A DNA stretch of 64,000 nucleotides from contig NZ_JSYK01000001.1 in NCBI RefSeq assembly GCF_000812875.1, forward strand, positions 1 through 64,000, written 5' to 3'. The stretch is from Kaistella solincola. GTDB lineage: Bacteria > Bacteroidota > Bacteroidia > Flavobacteriales > Weeksellaceae. Every line of letters begins with the position of its first letter. Within the stretch, counting starts at the first letter, position 1. Made by a program: the position numbers and the translations under genes. Positions 46,788 to 56,221 of this stretch are shown in pieces. The notes beneath the pieces were generated by a model. The model was not told the DNA's origin. It ran no database searches and saw only the letters and a list, made by a program, of their open reading frames with translations.

Positions 46788-47930
46788 ATGCCGGCAAAAA
46801 AAAAGAAAATTATTTTCCGAAACAGGTCGCTTGAAATGGGCGGTATTGAAGCAGTTTTGCTGAATATTCTGCACCATTTGGATAAAAATAAGTTTGAAAT
46901 TGTGCTGCTTTTAAATTACCGGCAAGGTGAATTTCTCAATCGCGTTCCTAAAAACGTCCGCGTTATTTCCGTAGGTGAAAACAGCAAAAGCTTTTCGGAA
47001 AATCCTTTTTTAAAAACTTTTCAGAAAATAAAAAGGCGGTTTAAATATGGTTTTTTCGAGGTTTTTCCGGAATATTTTTACAAAAAAAACCAGCTTTTAG
47101 ATTTTGATTTCGAAGTTGCTTTCAGTCATTATATGATGAAAAATGTTTTGAAAAGCCCAAACCGGAACAGCAAAAAAATATTCTGGATTCACGGAGATCT
47201 GCGAAATTCAGGTTTCGGCGAAAAAGAAAACCAGAAATTTGCGAACCAAATGCTTAAATTCGACAACGGAGTTTTTGTTTCAAAGCACGGAAAAAACATA
47301 GTCGAAAAAAACTGGAATGTTCAACTAAATCATGCACACGTTATTTACAATCCGCTGAACATCGAAGAAATTCTGGGAAAAGCGCAGGAAAACGTTGAAG
47401 AAAAATTCTGCGATATTGATTTCGTTTCAGTGGGAAGATTATTTTCCGCGAAAGGTTTTGCTGATCTGGTTGAAGCGCATCATCAGCTGATTTGCGAAGG
47501 TTACAGCATCAAAACTTTGATAGTTGGTGACGGCATGCAGCTGAAAGAATTGGAAAATTTGATAAAAAAATACGGTTTAAAAGACACTTTTTTCCTTTAT
47601 GGTTTTTCCGAAAATCCCATAAAATATATGCAAAATGCCCGATATTTTTTGTTGCCGTCGTATAGCGAAAGTTATCCGATGGTCATTGGCGAAGCATTAA
47701 TTTTGAACAAACCTGTTTTAGCAACCGATGTTGGCGGCGTTTCGGAAATGGTTCAAAACGAAATAAACGGTTTGCTTTTCAAACCGGGAAAACAGGAACT
47801 TTACCAAACGATGAAGCGAGTTTTGGATGAACCGACTTTAGAAAAAAAATTCGGTGCGCATAATTCTTTAACAGAATTAAAAGCGCGAAACGTGGAAATT
47901 TATCAGCAACTTGACCAATTATTTAATTAA
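46788..47930 (+). CDS. Glycosyltransferase family 4 protein
   Basis: This 380-residue GT-B enzyme has the N-terminal domain motif RSLEMGGIEAVLLNILHHL and a C-terminal GT4 domain. The latter contains FVSVGRLFSAKGFADLVEAH, LIVGDGMQLKELENL and the E-x7-E type nucleotide-sugar-binding region SYSESYPMVIGEALILNKP. ATDVGGVSEMV is also typical. It ends four bases before the acyltransferase gene and forms a tight run 46788-49656 with it and the next GT4 gene. Confidence 0.92.
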   Translation: MPAKKKKIIFRNRSLEMGGIEAVLLNILHHLDKNKFEIVLLLNYRQGEFLNRVPKNVRVISVGENSKSFSENPFLKTFQKIKRRFKYGFFEVFPEYFYKKNQLLDFDFEVAFSHYMMKNVLKSPNRNSKKIFWIHGDLRNSGFGEKENQKFANQMLKFDNGVFVSKHGKNIVEKNWNVQLNHAHVIYNPLNIEEILGKAQENVEEKFCDIDFVSVGRLFSAKGFADLVEAHHQLICEGYSIKTLIVGDGMQLKELENLIKKYGLKDTFFLYGFSENPIKYMQNARYFLLPSYSESYPMVIGEALILNKPVLATDVGGVSEMVQNEINGLLFKPGKQELYQTMKRVLDEPTLEKKFGAHNSLTELKARNVEIYQQLDQLFN

Positions 47931-47933
47931 AAA

Positions 47934-48494
47934 ATGGAAATTTTCTACCGGATTATTCTTAAAATTGAAGATTTGCTGTGGCGGCTGCGCGATACCGCGT
48001 ACATCGAAATTTGCAAAGCGCGCGGCTTGAACGTTGGCAAAAATGTAATTTTTATTGAAGCTCCAAAATTCGGGTCGGAACCTTATTTAATTGAAATCGG
48101 TGACAATACGAAAATCACCGCGAACTGCACTTTCATCAATCATGATGGTGCGATGTACGTCATCCGTTCCATGGAAAAATTCGCTGATGCGCGAAATTTT
48201 GGCAGAATAAAAATCGGGAAAAACTGCTTTATCGGAAATAACTGCACAATTCTTCCCGGCGTGGAAATGGGCGACAATTGCATTTTGGGTGCAGGTTCTG
48301 TGCTGAATTCTTCGACTTTACCAAATTCCGTTTACGCTGGCGTTCCCGCGAAATTCATCTGCACTGTTGAAGAATATGGCGAAAAAGCGCTGAAAAACAA
48401 CGTTTTTTATCCGCGTAAGCTCGAAAAAAACCGTGCTCAGCTGGATGCGCATATCAAAGAAAATTTGCCTCATACTTATAAAGCAGTAAAATAA
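47934..48494 (+). CDS. Left-handed beta-helix acyltransferase
   Basis: The 186-residue protein has the hexapeptide repeat pattern of sugar O- or N-acetyltransferases (WcaF/NodL/MaaT-like). The repeats are LNVGKNVIFIEAPKFG, IGDNTKITANCTFINH, IKIGKNCFIGNNCTILPG and MGDNCILGAGSVLNS. It then has the loop-closing VYAGVPAKFICT. The catalytic His is in FINHDGAM. It probably acetylates a sugar of the exported glycan. It sits between two GT4 genes with gaps of a few bases. Confidence 0.9.
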   Translation: MEIFYRIILKIEDLLWRLRDTAYIEICKARGLNVGKNVIFIEAPKFGSEPYLIEIGDNTKITANCTFINHDGAMYVIRSMEKFADARNFGRIKIGKNCFIGNNCTILPGVEMGDNCILGAGSVLNSSTLPNSVYAGVPAKFICTVEEYGEKALKNNVFYPRKLEKNRAQLDAHIKENLPHTYKAVK

Positions 48495-48495
48495 A

Positions 48496-49656
48496 TTGGA
48501 GGCCGAAAAGAAGAAAATCCTGATCAGAATTGGTTCCCTGCGCCACGGCGGCGCGGAAAAAGTTCTGGTGACTTTTCTGAAAAACCTGCCGAAAGATAAG
48601 TACGACATCGATCTTTTGCTGAATCTTTATTCGGGGAAATATGTATCTGAAGTTCCGGACTGGATCAACATCAAATATCTGAACAAAGGCGAAATGATTA
48701 CAACGAATCGCCTGCAAGATATTCCTGTTAAAATATTCCGGGTTATTTACCAGAAAATTTTGAAAACATTTCCGGGTTTGCTTTATCAGTTTATTTTGAA
48801 CGGAAAAAAATATGATGTCGAGTTTGCTGCGATCCACGGCATGCGGGATGAAATTTTAAATTCTCCTCTAAAATCCTCAAAAAAAATCATTTGGATTCAT
48901 AATGATTTGACGAAAACAGAATTTAAAAATTATACTGAAGCAGAGTTTCGGCGATTTTTTGGTTTTGATAAAATTCTTGTTATTTCCGAAAAAATTCGGC
49001 GTGATTTTGAGCAATTTTCTCAAAATTCTGAAGAGCGGCAAAAAATTTTGCGCATTTATAATCCTTTAGACACTGAAGAAATTTTAGCAAAATCGAATTT
49101 GCCGCTCGAAAATTACCAGTTTGAAAATAAAGTAAAAACCTTTGTTTCTGTCGGAACGGTTTTCCCGCAAAAGGGCTTTGATCGATTACTACAAGTTCAC
49201 AAGCAGATTTTAAATGAAGGTTTCGACCACCGAATTTTAATTATCGGCGACGGTTATGATTTTGAAAATATCGAAAAACTTCGTCAGGAGCTAAAAATCA
49301 CGGAAACTGTGACGCTTTTGGGTTATTCTGGAAATCCTTATCCTTTAATTAAAGCTGCTGACTATTTTGTTTTAAGCTCGCGTTACGAAGGGTTTCCCAC
49401 GGTTTTATTTGAAGCAATTACTTTGAAAAAGAAAATTATTGCGACCGATGTTTCGGGCGTTCGCGAAATGGTGGAAGACGGAAAACTCGGTTTGATTATG
49501 GAAAATTCTGAAAAGGGAATTTACGAAGGAATCAAAAAAGCCCTCGAAAAGCCGGAAGTTTTTGCTGAATACGAGCAAAATTTAGCTGAATATCAGGCGC
49601 CGTTTAACCTGAAAAATTCCGTGCAGGCGCTTACAAAAATTATCGACGAACTGTAA
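48496..49656 (+). CDS. Glycosyltransferase family 4 protein
   Basis: The 386-residue GT-B enzyme opens KKILIRIGSLRHGGAEKVLVTF. Its GT4 domain has FVSVGTVFPQKGFDRLLQVH, ILIIGDGYDFENIEKL and SRYEGFPTVLFEAITLKKK, followed by ATDVSGVREMVED. It resembles the GT4 gene two positions upstream and may be its paralogue. The start is TTG at 48496, one base after the acyltransferase stop, as no earlier ATG fits. It closes the plus-strand glycosyltransferase run. Confidence 0.92.
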   Translation: MEAEKKKILIRIGSLRHGGAEKVLVTFLKNLPKDKYDIDLLLNLYSGKYVSEVPDWINIKYLNKGEMITTNRLQDIPVKIFRVIYQKILKTFPGLLYQFILNGKKYDVEFAAIHGMRDEILNSPLKSSKKIIWIHNDLTKTEFKNYTEAEFRRFFGFDKILVISEKIRRDFEQFSQNSEERQKILRIYNPLDTEEILAKSNLPLENYQFENKVKTFVSVGTVFPQKGFDRLLQVHKQILNEGFDHRILIIGDGYDFENIEKLRQELKITETVTLLGYSGNPYPLIKAADYFVLSSRYEGFPTVLFEAITLKKKIIATDVSGVREMVEDGKLGLIMENSEKGIYEGIKKALEKPEVFAEYEQNLAEYQAPFNLKNSVQALTKIIDEL

Positions 49657-49677
49657 ACTTCTATTATCTTTGTTTCT

Positions 49678-50235
49678 ATGTCTAAACATTCTCTGCTTCA
49701 AAAAGATTTTTATCGCGAAAGTGGCCAATGGCTTTCGACCGTTCAAATCTGGAAAAAATGTTTTAGCCCGAATCTTCATTTCATTTATTTGCTGCGAAAT
49801 GCACAAAAATTTCAGAAAAACAGTTTTAAAGGAAAAATCTGGAGATTGGTTTTACGGCATTATCAGATTAAATATGGTTTCCAGATCTATCCCGAAACAC
49901 AGATTGGCGCAGGTTTTTACCTTGGACATTGGGGCGCGGTGGTGATAAATCCTAAAACGAAAATCGGTAAAAACTGCAATATTGCGCAGGGTGTAACCAT
50001 CGCACAGTCAAATCGTGGTAAAAATGAAGGCGTACCCGAAATCGGCGATGAAGTCTGGATCGGCCCGAATGCGGTGATTGTCGGGAACATCAAAATCGGT
50101 AATAATGTTTTGATAGCTCCCAATGCATATGTGAACATCAACGTTCCTGATAGCTCAATTGTGGTGGGAAATCCGGCGACTTTCAGCACCAATGAAAATG
50201 CAACTGTGGGTTATATCAACAATAAAATAAAATAA
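49678..50235 (+). CDS. Serine acetyltransferase-like hexapeptide transferase
   Basis: The 185-residue protein has a helical N-terminal half and a C-terminal left-handed beta-helix like CysE/EpsC-type O-acetyltransferases. Motifs include GAGFYLGHWGAVVINPKTKIG, NIAQGVTIAQSNRGKNEG, IGDEVWIGPNAVIVGNIKIG and VVGNPATFS. It may acetylate serine or a glycan sugar; the polysaccharide context favours the latter. A -7-like TATCTTTG lies at ~49665-49672. A fragment of a second copy survives at 53188-53317. Confidence 0.88.
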   Translation: MSKHSLLQKDFYRESGQWLSTVQIWKKCFSPNLHFIYLLRNAQKFQKNSFKGKIWRLVLRHYQIKYGFQIYPETQIGAGFYLGHWGAVVINPKTKIGKNCNIAQGVTIAQSNRGKNEGVPEIGDEVWIGPNAVIVGNIKIGNNVLIAPNAYVNINVPDSSIVVGNPATFSTNENATVGYINNKIK

Positions 50236-50304
50236 TCTTTCAGAAAAATTTTGGCTGCTTTTAGCCCTGATTTTTCCTTTTTAAATTAAATAAAAACTTT
50301 TGTG

Positions 50305-50985
50305 ATGAAAAAATCTTACGAACGAATTTTTGAAAATAATAAAAAGTGGCTGGAATCTCAGCTGGTGGACAATCCGGATTTTTTTAAAACACTTTCAGCA
50401 ACGCAAACGCCGGAATATCTGTACATCGGATGTTCGGACAGTCGTGTTTCCGCGGAAGAAATGATGGGCATGAAACCGGGCGAACTCTTTGTGCACCGAA
50501 ACATCGCAAATGTGGTGAATACTTTGGACATGAGCTCAACCGCCGTCATACAGTACGCGGTGGAACATCTTCAGGTGAAACACATTATTGTTTGCGGACA
50601 TTACGGTTGCGGTGGTATTAAAGCAGCGATGACGCCGGAAGATTTAGGATTGTTAAATCCGTGGTTGAGAACGATCCGTGATGTGTACCGTTTGCATCAG
50701 ACCGAACTGGACGCCATCGAAGATGAACAAAAACGTTACGACCGTTTGGTAGAACTGAATGTTCAAGAGCAATGCATCAACGTTATTAAAATGGCGTGCG
50801 TGCAGGAAGAATATTTAATTGATGAATATCCAATCGTGCACGGTTGGGTTTTCGATATGCGCAGCGGAAAAATCATCGATCTGGAAATCGATTTTGAACA
50901 AATCCTGAAAGACATTCAAAAGATTTATAACCTCACCGATTCGAACTGGGTTATGAGTCGCAAAAACAACAAAAATTTAATTTAA
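50305..50985 (+). CDS. Beta-carbonic anhydrase
   Basis: This zinc enzyme interconverts CO2 and bicarbonate in the cytosol. The 226-residue protein has zinc ligands and catalytic dyad in GCSDSRVS (Cys43, Asp45, Arg47) and GHYGCGG (His99, Cys102). The ATG at 50305 is preferred over an adjacent GTG because its paralogue at 53443 begins identically. The two proteins differ at about 31 of 226 positions by my count, about 86% identity. It follows the acetyltransferase, as the remnant-paralogue pair does at 53.2-54.1 kb. Confidence 0.95.
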   Translation: MKKSYERIFENNKKWLESQLVDNPDFFKTLSATQTPEYLYIGCSDSRVSAEEMMGMKPGELFVHRNIANVVNTLDMSSTAVIQYAVEHLQVKHIIVCGHYGCGGIKAAMTPEDLGLLNPWLRTIRDVYRLHQTELDAIEDEQKRYDRLVELNVQEQCINVIKMACVQEEYLIDEYPIVHGWVFDMRSGKIIDLEIDFEQILKDIQKIYNLTDSNWVMSRKNNKNLI

Positions 50986-51008
50986 AAAAAGTGCTTTTTA
51001 GCGCCAAA

Positions 51009-51043
51009 AAAATAGCCGGAACAAACATATTGTTCCGGCTATT
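51009..51043 (-). terminator. Intrinsic terminator of the S8 peptidase gene
   Basis: On the minus strand TAGCCGGAACAA and TTGTTCCGGCTA (stem of ~12 bp) are followed by seven T residues, 21 bases past the peptidase stop. It also lies after the convergent carbonic anhydrase gene. Confidence 0.85.
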
Positions 51044-51063
51044 CGCGTAAAATTTAATTTAAT

Positions 51064-52458
51064 TTAGAAACTGGAAACATTAAGTCGTCCTCCTGTTGTC
51101 ATTTTTCCTGCGCAAGATGCGGTAGGTGTAGCAGAAGAAAGAATTGCTCCTCTAATTTGACTTGCAGATGAACCTGGATGTTTAGAAGCATATAAAGCTA
51201 CTGCACCTGCAACATGCGGCGTTGCCATGGAAGTCCCATTATAACTTGCATATGCAGAAATCATTTTTCCTTTTGAAGACTTTGGTACAGTTGACCAAAT
51301 TCCTGATCCCGGTGCAGCAATATCACAAGTGGTAGCTCCGTAGTTAGAGAAGCTTGAAAGTGCGCCTGTGTTGGTAATTGATGCAACGCTGATGATGTTA
51401 TCGTTGGTATATTTAGAAGGATATCCGGTAGTTGTAGTATCGTTGTTGGAGCTTTCGTTTCCGGCAGCTGCTACGAACAAGATTCCTGCTTGGTTTGCTC
51501 TCTCGATTGCATCAAAAAGTGCCTGAGAGAAACCGCCACCACCCCAAGAGTTGTTGGTTGCTACGATATTGATACCATTTCTTAATTTTAAATCCGTAAA
51601 ATAATCAACTGCTTTAATAGCATTTGCAGTAGTTCCGCCTCTTCTTCCTAAGAATTTTGCACTAAGAAGTTTTACATTCCAAACCACTCCGGCAACACCT
51701 TTTCCGTTTCCGCCTACAGCACCGATTGTTCCTGCAACGTGAGTTCCGTGATCATCATTTGCATCATCGAAAACCTGAGCATCGCCGTTTGCAAAATCGT
51801 ACCCATAAACATCGTCAACGAGTCCATTTTTGTCATCATCAACACCGTTACCTGCAACTTCCCCAGTATTTACCCCTGCGTTAGGTGCGATATCTTCATG
51901 AGAATACATGTAACCTTCATCGATAATACCAATGTAAACGTTGCTAGAGCCAGTGCTTCCGCCAGCCCATTGACTGGCAGCATTAGTCCCGTATTGGTTT
52001 GCCGGTGATGTGCTTGCACCATACATTCCCCAAAGAGACCCGTTGGTGAAATAAGTATCGTTAGAGGTTGCGTGATGTTGGTACACGTAGTTAGGTTCTA
52101 CATATTCAACGCCCGCCATTCCTTTCGCTTTAGAAATTGCTTCAAAAGCATTGATGGAAACGCTTACTACATTCACCGCCTCTTTCTGACCTTTACGTTC
52201 CATCATTTTGGTAAGTACTTTTTCACTTACTTTACCACCTATTTTTGCGAAAACATCTTGTTTCTTACTGTCCGATGTTCCTTCTTTAAATTTTATCAGA
52301 ATCCCTTCAGTTTCTCCAAAAGCTGCTGTATTAGCTGCTACTTTGGAATAATTGTCTGCTGCGACTTCCGAATTTAATCGGTCCGCGTCTGAAGAACAGC
52401 TTGCTACTGCCATGGTCATGGCTCCAACAAGCGCAAGTTTAAAGTTTAATTTTGTCAT
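51064..52458 (-). CDS. S8 family serine peptidase (subtilase), lipoprotein
   Basis: From the ATG at 52458 (MTKLNFKLALVG) the protein is ~464 residues with a lipoprotein signal ending AVASC (Cys21). A propeptide-like region (~30-115) precedes the subtilase domain. The catalytic triad is visible: Asp in IGIIDEGYMYSHED, His in DDHGTHVAGTIGA and Ser in YNGTSMATPHVAGAV. The oxyanion Asn is in VATNNSWGGGG. Most subtilases have D-T/S-G; here it is D-E-G, which is a mild variant. It sits on the opposite strand inside the duplicated region. Confidence 0.93.
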   Translation of the reverse strand: MTKLNFKLALVGAMTMAVASCSSDADRLNSEVAADNYSKVAANTAAFGETEGILIKFKEGTSDSKKQDVFAKIGGKVSEKVLTKMMERKGQKEAVNVVSVSINAFEAISKAKGMAGVEYVEPNYVYQHHATSNDTYFTNGSLWGMYGASTSPANQYGTNAASQWAGGSTGSSNVYIGIIDEGYMYSHEDIAPNAGVNTGEVAGNGVDDDKNGLVDDVYGYDFANGDAQVFDDANDDHGTHVAGTIGAVGGNGKGVAGVVWNVKLLSAKFLGRRGGTTANAIKAVDYFTDLKLRNGINIVATNNSWGGGGFSQALFDAIERANQAGILFVAAAGNESSNNDTTTTGYPSKYTNDNIISVASITNTGALSSFSNYGATTCDIAAPGSGIWSTVPKSSKGKMISAYASYNGTSMATPHVAGAVALYASKHPGSSASQIRGAILSSATPTASCAGKMTTGGRLNVSSF

Positions 52459-52678
52459 AAAAATTTGAATAATTAAAAAGTTAGATTTCAGTGATAAATT
52501 CACTGCTTTAAAATGTTTTAAGTAAAAAAGCAAACAAATATATAAATTATTTCCACTAGAAAAAATATATCATAGCTTTTTTCATAATTTATTTAAATTC
52601 TTTTTTATCCAACAATTATGTTGAAATTTCACATTTTAACAAAATTAATAACGCATTCTATTGAAAATGTGTAAATAC

Positions 52679-52712
52679 GAAGAAAACCGCCTTTTGAAGC
52701 GGTTTTCTTTTT
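52679..52712. terminator. Terminator-like hairpin downstream of the pth remnant
   Basis: AAGAAAACCGC and GCGGTTTTCTT form a 9-11 bp stem followed by a long T-run on the plus strand. It lies 27 bases past the truncated pth stop. The T-run suits plus-strand transcription, although no plus-strand gene ends there; it may act in both directions. Confidence 0.6.
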
Positions 52713-52738
52713 TTTAATGAATTTTATAAACCCTTTTT

Positions 52739-53189
52739 TTACTTCCCGTTAAAAGAAGTCATCGCATTTTGTATTCCGGCGAAAATAAAAGACAAAGTAG
52801 CCTTTGAAAATTTCTCCACTCTTTCCGGTAATTTTGCGCGTTCTTCTTCATTCCATTTTCCAAGAACATAATCCACCTGTCTTCCTTCCGAAAATTCTGC
52901 AGAAATGCCGAAACGCAAGCGTGGATAATTTTGCGTTTGCAATTGTTCCTGAATGCTTTTTAGACCGTTATGACCGGCGTCGGAGCCCTTCATTTTCATT
53001 CTTAATGTGCCAAAAGGCAACGCCAGATCATCCGCAATAATCATTAAATTTTCCAGCGGAATATTTTCTTTTTGCAGCCAGAATTTCACCGCATTTCCGG
53101 AAAGATTCATGTAAGTGTCGGGCTTTAAAATCAAAACCTTTCTGCCTTTGTATTTTCCTTCGGCCAGCAAACCGAAGTTTGACGATTTA
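52739..53189 (-). pseudogene. Truncated peptidyl-tRNA hydrolase copy
   Basis: This reading frame matches the C-terminal ~145 residues of the intact pth product at 56901-57464, with about 14 differences in 143 aligned residues (about 90% identical by my count). The first ~44 codons, including the catalytic Asn10 and His20, are missing. The break is at 53188-53190, where the DNA changes directly into the remains of the acetyltransferase gene on the other strand. It is therefore non-functional and marks a duplication junction. Confidence 0.88.
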
Positions 53190-53317
53190 ATGTGCTGATT
53201 GCTCCCAACGCTTATGTAAACTTCGATGTGCCTGAAAATTCAGTCGTTATCGGAAATCCCGCACAAATCACCACAAACGCAAATGCAACAGAAGCCTATA
53301 TTAATCATAAAATTTAA
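53188..53317 (+). pseudogene. 3' remnant of a hexapeptide acetyltransferase
   Basis: The frame from about 53201 encodes APNAYVNFDVPENSVVIGN and ends ...YINHKI, closely matching the C-terminus of the intact protein at 49678-50235 (APNAYVNINVPDSSIVVGN, ending YINNKIK). Everything before about codon 145 is absent. The intact gene and this remnant are each followed by a carbonic anhydrase gene, which supports a duplicated block. Confidence 0.85.
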
Positions 53318-53442
53318 TATTAAATTTTTGTTAAATACTGGTTTTTTAATTCTGAACATCTATTTTTGCATTATTGATTTAGTCTATTGAATTAGAGAAC
53401 AACTTATGCGAAATAATATAAGTAAACGCTAAACAGTTATTT

Positions 53443-54123
53443 ATGAAAAAGTCGTACGAAGTTATTTTCGAAAACAATAAAAAATGGGTGGAGTCAAAAC
53501 TTGCTGAGGACAAAGACTTTTTCAAAACCCTCTCTGCATCACAAACTCCTGATTATCTTTATATTGGATGTTCAGACAGCCGTGTTTCCGCAGAGGAAAT
53601 GATGGGTTTAAAACCGGGCGAAGTATTTGTAACCCGAAACGTTGCAAACGTCGTAAACACGCTGGACATGAGTGCTACCGCTGTGATTCAGTACGCCGTT
53701 GAACACCTGAAAGTGAAACACATCATCGTTTGCGGACACTATGGATGTGGCGGTGTAAAAGCTGCAATGACGCCTCAGGATCTTGGGCTGATGAATCCAT
53801 GGCTCAGGAATATACGCGATGTTTACAGGCTGCATCAGGCTGAATTGGATGCTATTGAGGACGGTCAAAAACGTTACGACCGCCTTGTAGAACTCAATGT
53901 TCAGGAACAGTGCATCAACGTTATTAAAATGGCTGTGGTTCAGGAACAGTATTTGGTCGATGAATATCCAATTGTTCACGGCTGGGTTTTCGATCTGAAA
54001 ACAGGAAAGATCATCGATCTGGAAATTGATTTTGAAAGTATTCTGAAAGACATTCAGAAGATTTACAATTTAACCAACTCAGAATGGGTAATGAGTCGCA
54101 AAAAAAATAAAAACCTCATCTGA
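53443..54123 (+). CDS. Beta-carbonic anhydrase, second copy
   Basis: This 226-residue paralogue of the anhydrase at 50305 keeps all zinc and catalytic residues (GCSDSRVS with Cys43/Asp45/Arg47; GHYGCGG with His99/Cys102). It differs from it at about 31 positions. It follows the acetyltransferase remnant, as the first copy follows the full acetyltransferase. The gene starts a downstream run with a small exported protein, SulP and a third anhydrase, so it probably supplies or removes bicarbonate for that transporter. A -7-like TATTTTTG is near 53362. Confidence 0.95.
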   Translation: MKKSYEVIFENNKKWVESKLAEDKDFFKTLSASQTPDYLYIGCSDSRVSAEEMMGLKPGEVFVTRNVANVVNTLDMSATAVIQYAVEHLKVKHIIVCGHYGCGGVKAAMTPQDLGLMNPWLRNIRDVYRLHQAELDAIEDGQKRYDRLVELNVQEQCINVIKMAVVQEQYLVDEYPIVHGWVFDLKTGKIIDLEIDFESILKDIQKIYNLTNSEWVMSRKKNKNLI

Positions 54124-54128
54124 TCAAT

Positions 54129-54422
54129 ATGAAACTTTGGAGCATCATAACATTGACGGTCTTTTTGAATTTCATGGCATTACCAACTATTGCCACGTTT
54201 TTCAATTGGGATTTGCCGGCGACTAATATGATTATTTCCGAAGAAGAAACCCAACACTCACCGCTGGTAATCAACGAAAAAACCATTCCGGAAACACTTA
54301 GTGTTCGTGACTTCCTGCAGTTTTTTGAAAGAGATTTCTCAGCAAATTCATTTATATGTGCAGATGATTCTGTACACCTCTCTCCTTTTCTTACGATATT
54401 TTCCCCGCCTCCCGAAGTTTAA
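54129..54422 (+). CDS. Small exported protein of the carbonic anhydrase-SulP operon
   Basis: The 97-residue protein has a signal-like N-terminal helix (MKLWSIITLTVFLNFMALPTI), a polar middle (ISEEETQHSPLVINEKTIPET) and a Pro-rich C-terminus ending SPPPEV. I do not know its function. It begins five bases after the anhydrase stop and precedes SulP by 168 bases, so it is likely co-transcribed. From memory similar short proteins occur next to SulP genes in other flavobacteria, but I cannot confirm that here. Confidence 0.75.
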   Translation: MKLWSIITLTVFLNFMALPTIATFFNWDLPATNMIISEEETQHSPLVINEKTIPETLSVRDFLQFFERDFSANSFICADDSVHLSPFLTIFSPPPEV

Positions 54423-54437
54423 TTTTTATCGCTTTTA

Positions 54438-54566
54438 ATGAACATTCCACACTTTTTTAAGTGCTGGCAAACCGTTCTGTATCAAAAATTACATTTCAAC
54501 CGCTGTAGTCACAAACTGTGTCCGGATATTTCCTGTACGAAATTCCAAACGGCCAGCTGTGGCTAA
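54438..54566 (+). CDS. Possible 42-residue cysteine-rich peptide
   Basis: An ATG-started frame encodes 42 residues with five cysteines (positions 9, 23, 28, 33, 41) and several histidines, in the pattern RCSHKLCPDISC. It nearly fills the gap between the small exported protein (ends 54422) and sulP (starts 54591). The arrangement of Cys and His suggests metal binding. No signal peptide is visible. A frame this short can occur by chance, so the call is tentative. Confidence 0.35.
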   Translation: MNIPHFFKCWQTVLYQKLHFNRCSHKLCPDISCTKFQTASCG

Positions 54567-54590
54567 AGGCAGCACAATTTTTCAAAAAAA

Positions 54591-56186
54591 ATGAAAAAAA
54601 CACTTTCTATATATGGAGGGATTAAAGAAAATTTCCCTTCAGGACTCGTCGTATTTTTAGTAGCACTCCCACTGTGTCTTGGGATTGCATTAGCCTCAGG
54701 CGCACCACCGCTTTCCGGGATTATTGCAGGAATTATCGGCGGTTTGGTTGTCGGTTATCTTAGTAATTCGAATATCTCGGTCAGCGGACCCGCAGCGGGA
54801 TTAACCGCTATTGTACTTACTGCTATTACCGATTTAGGTGCATTCGAACTTTTCCTTTGCGCCGGAATTATTGCCGGGATTCTTCAGTTAATTTTAGGTT
54901 TTATAAGAGCCGGAAGTATTTCAAATTATTTTCCCACCAACGTTATCGAAGGGATGCTGGCCGGGATTGGGATCATCATCATCTTAACGCAGATCCCTCA
55001 TGCATTGGGTTTTGATAAAGATTTTGAAGGAAACCAGACGCTTTTCGCCAATGGTTTTAACCCAAATTATTTTAGCGAATTGGCCGCGGGAATTCATCCT
55101 GGTGCAGTAATCGTTACGTTGGTCTCCATCATTATTCTTTTGGCCTGGGATAAATTTCCAGCACTGAAAAAACTCAAAATGATTCCCGGAGCACTAGTGG
55201 CAGTAGCTGCAGGTATTATGCTGAATTATATCTTCATCCTTTCCGGAAGTTCACTTGCGATCGGCCCAGAACATTTGGTTTCCCTTCCCGTTCCGCAAAG
55301 TGCGGCAGACTTTAAAGACATGATTGTTTTTCCGGACTTTCAGGGTTTCCTGAATCCAAAAGTTTGGATTGTTGGCGCAACGATCGCTATTGTGGCGTCC
55401 ATCGAAACATTACTGTGTATTGAAGCTTCCGACCGTTTGGATAAGCGCAGGAGAATTACAGACACTAACTTAGAGCTTCGTGCACAGGGAATCGGAAATT
55501 TAATTTCTTCAGCAATCGGCGGTTTACCGATGACCTCGGTGGTCGTAAGAAGTTCTGCCAATGCAAGTGCCGGAGCAACCTCTAAATTATCTACCGTTAT
55601 TCATGGCGCTCTATTGCTGATTTGCGTTCTTACGATTCCGTTTATTCTGAATATGATTCCACTCGCTACTTTGGCCGCGGTTTTACTTCTGGTAGGTTAC
55701 AAACTGGCGAAACCTGCAACGGTGATGCATTTCTGGCATAAAGGAAAATACCAGTTTATCCCTTTCATCGCGACAGTAGTCGCAGTAGTTTCGCTTGATT
55801 TACTGAAGGGTGTGGGAATTGGATTATTGATTTCGATCTTCTATATCCTTCAGGGAAATATGAAACGAGCTTACTATCTGAGCCGAGAAGAGCTTGACGA
55901 TGCTGATGAAATCAATATAAAACTTGCAGAAGAGGTTTCTTTTCTTAATAAAGCGGCCATTAAAAAAACGCTTAAAAACATCAAACCAAACTCACAGGTC
56001 TGTATTGATGCCAGATCAACCTCCTACATCGCGACCGATATTCTTGAAATGATTCAGGAGTTTGCCAATATCCGTGCAAAAGAAGAGGATATTGAAGTGA
56101 GGCTAGTAGGTTTCAAAACCTCTTATCAGGAATACGCTGACGACGAAGATTCACACATCATCATTGCCCACAGAAGAGCCATGTAA
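54591..56186 (+). CDS. SulP family anion (probable bicarbonate) transporter
   Basis: The 531-residue protein has about 10-12 membrane helices with family motifs near the start (FPSGLVVFLVALPLCLGIALASGAPP in outline), VGYLSNSNISVSGPAAGLTA and IASIETLLCIEASDRLDKRR. A C-terminal STAS-like domain follows from about residue 440. SulP members carry sulfate, bicarbonate or other anions. The adjoining carbonic anhydrases on both sides make bicarbonate the best guess. It is followed by the third anhydrase after 35 bases. Confidence 0.9.
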   Translation: MKKTLSIYGGIKENFPSGLVVFLVALPLCLGIALASGAPPLSGIIAGIIGGLVVGYLSNSNISVSGPAAGLTAIVLTAITDLGAFELFLCAGIIAGILQLILGFIRAGSISNYFPTNVIEGMLAGIGIIIILTQIPHALGFDKDFEGNQTLFANGFNPNYFSELAAGIHPGAVIVTLVSIIILLAWDKFPALKKLKMIPGALVAVAAGIMLNYIFILSGSSLAIGPEHLVSLPVPQSAADFKDMIVFPDFQGFLNPKVWIVGATIAIVASIETLLCIEASDRLDKRRRITDTNLELRAQGIGNLISSAIGGLPMTSVVVRSSANASAGATSKLSTVIHGALLLICVLTIPFILNMIPLATLAAVLLLVGYKLAKPATVMHFWHKGKYQFIPFIATVVAVVSLDLLKGVGIGLLISIFYILQGNMKRAYYLSREELDDADEINIKLAEEVSFLNKAAIKKTLKNIKPNSQVCIDARSTSYIATDILEMIQEFANIRAKEEDIEVRLVGFKTSYQEYADDEDSHIIIAHRRAM

Positions 56187-56221
56187 CTTAAAAAACTCAA
56201 CATCAACTTTAAAATAAATAA

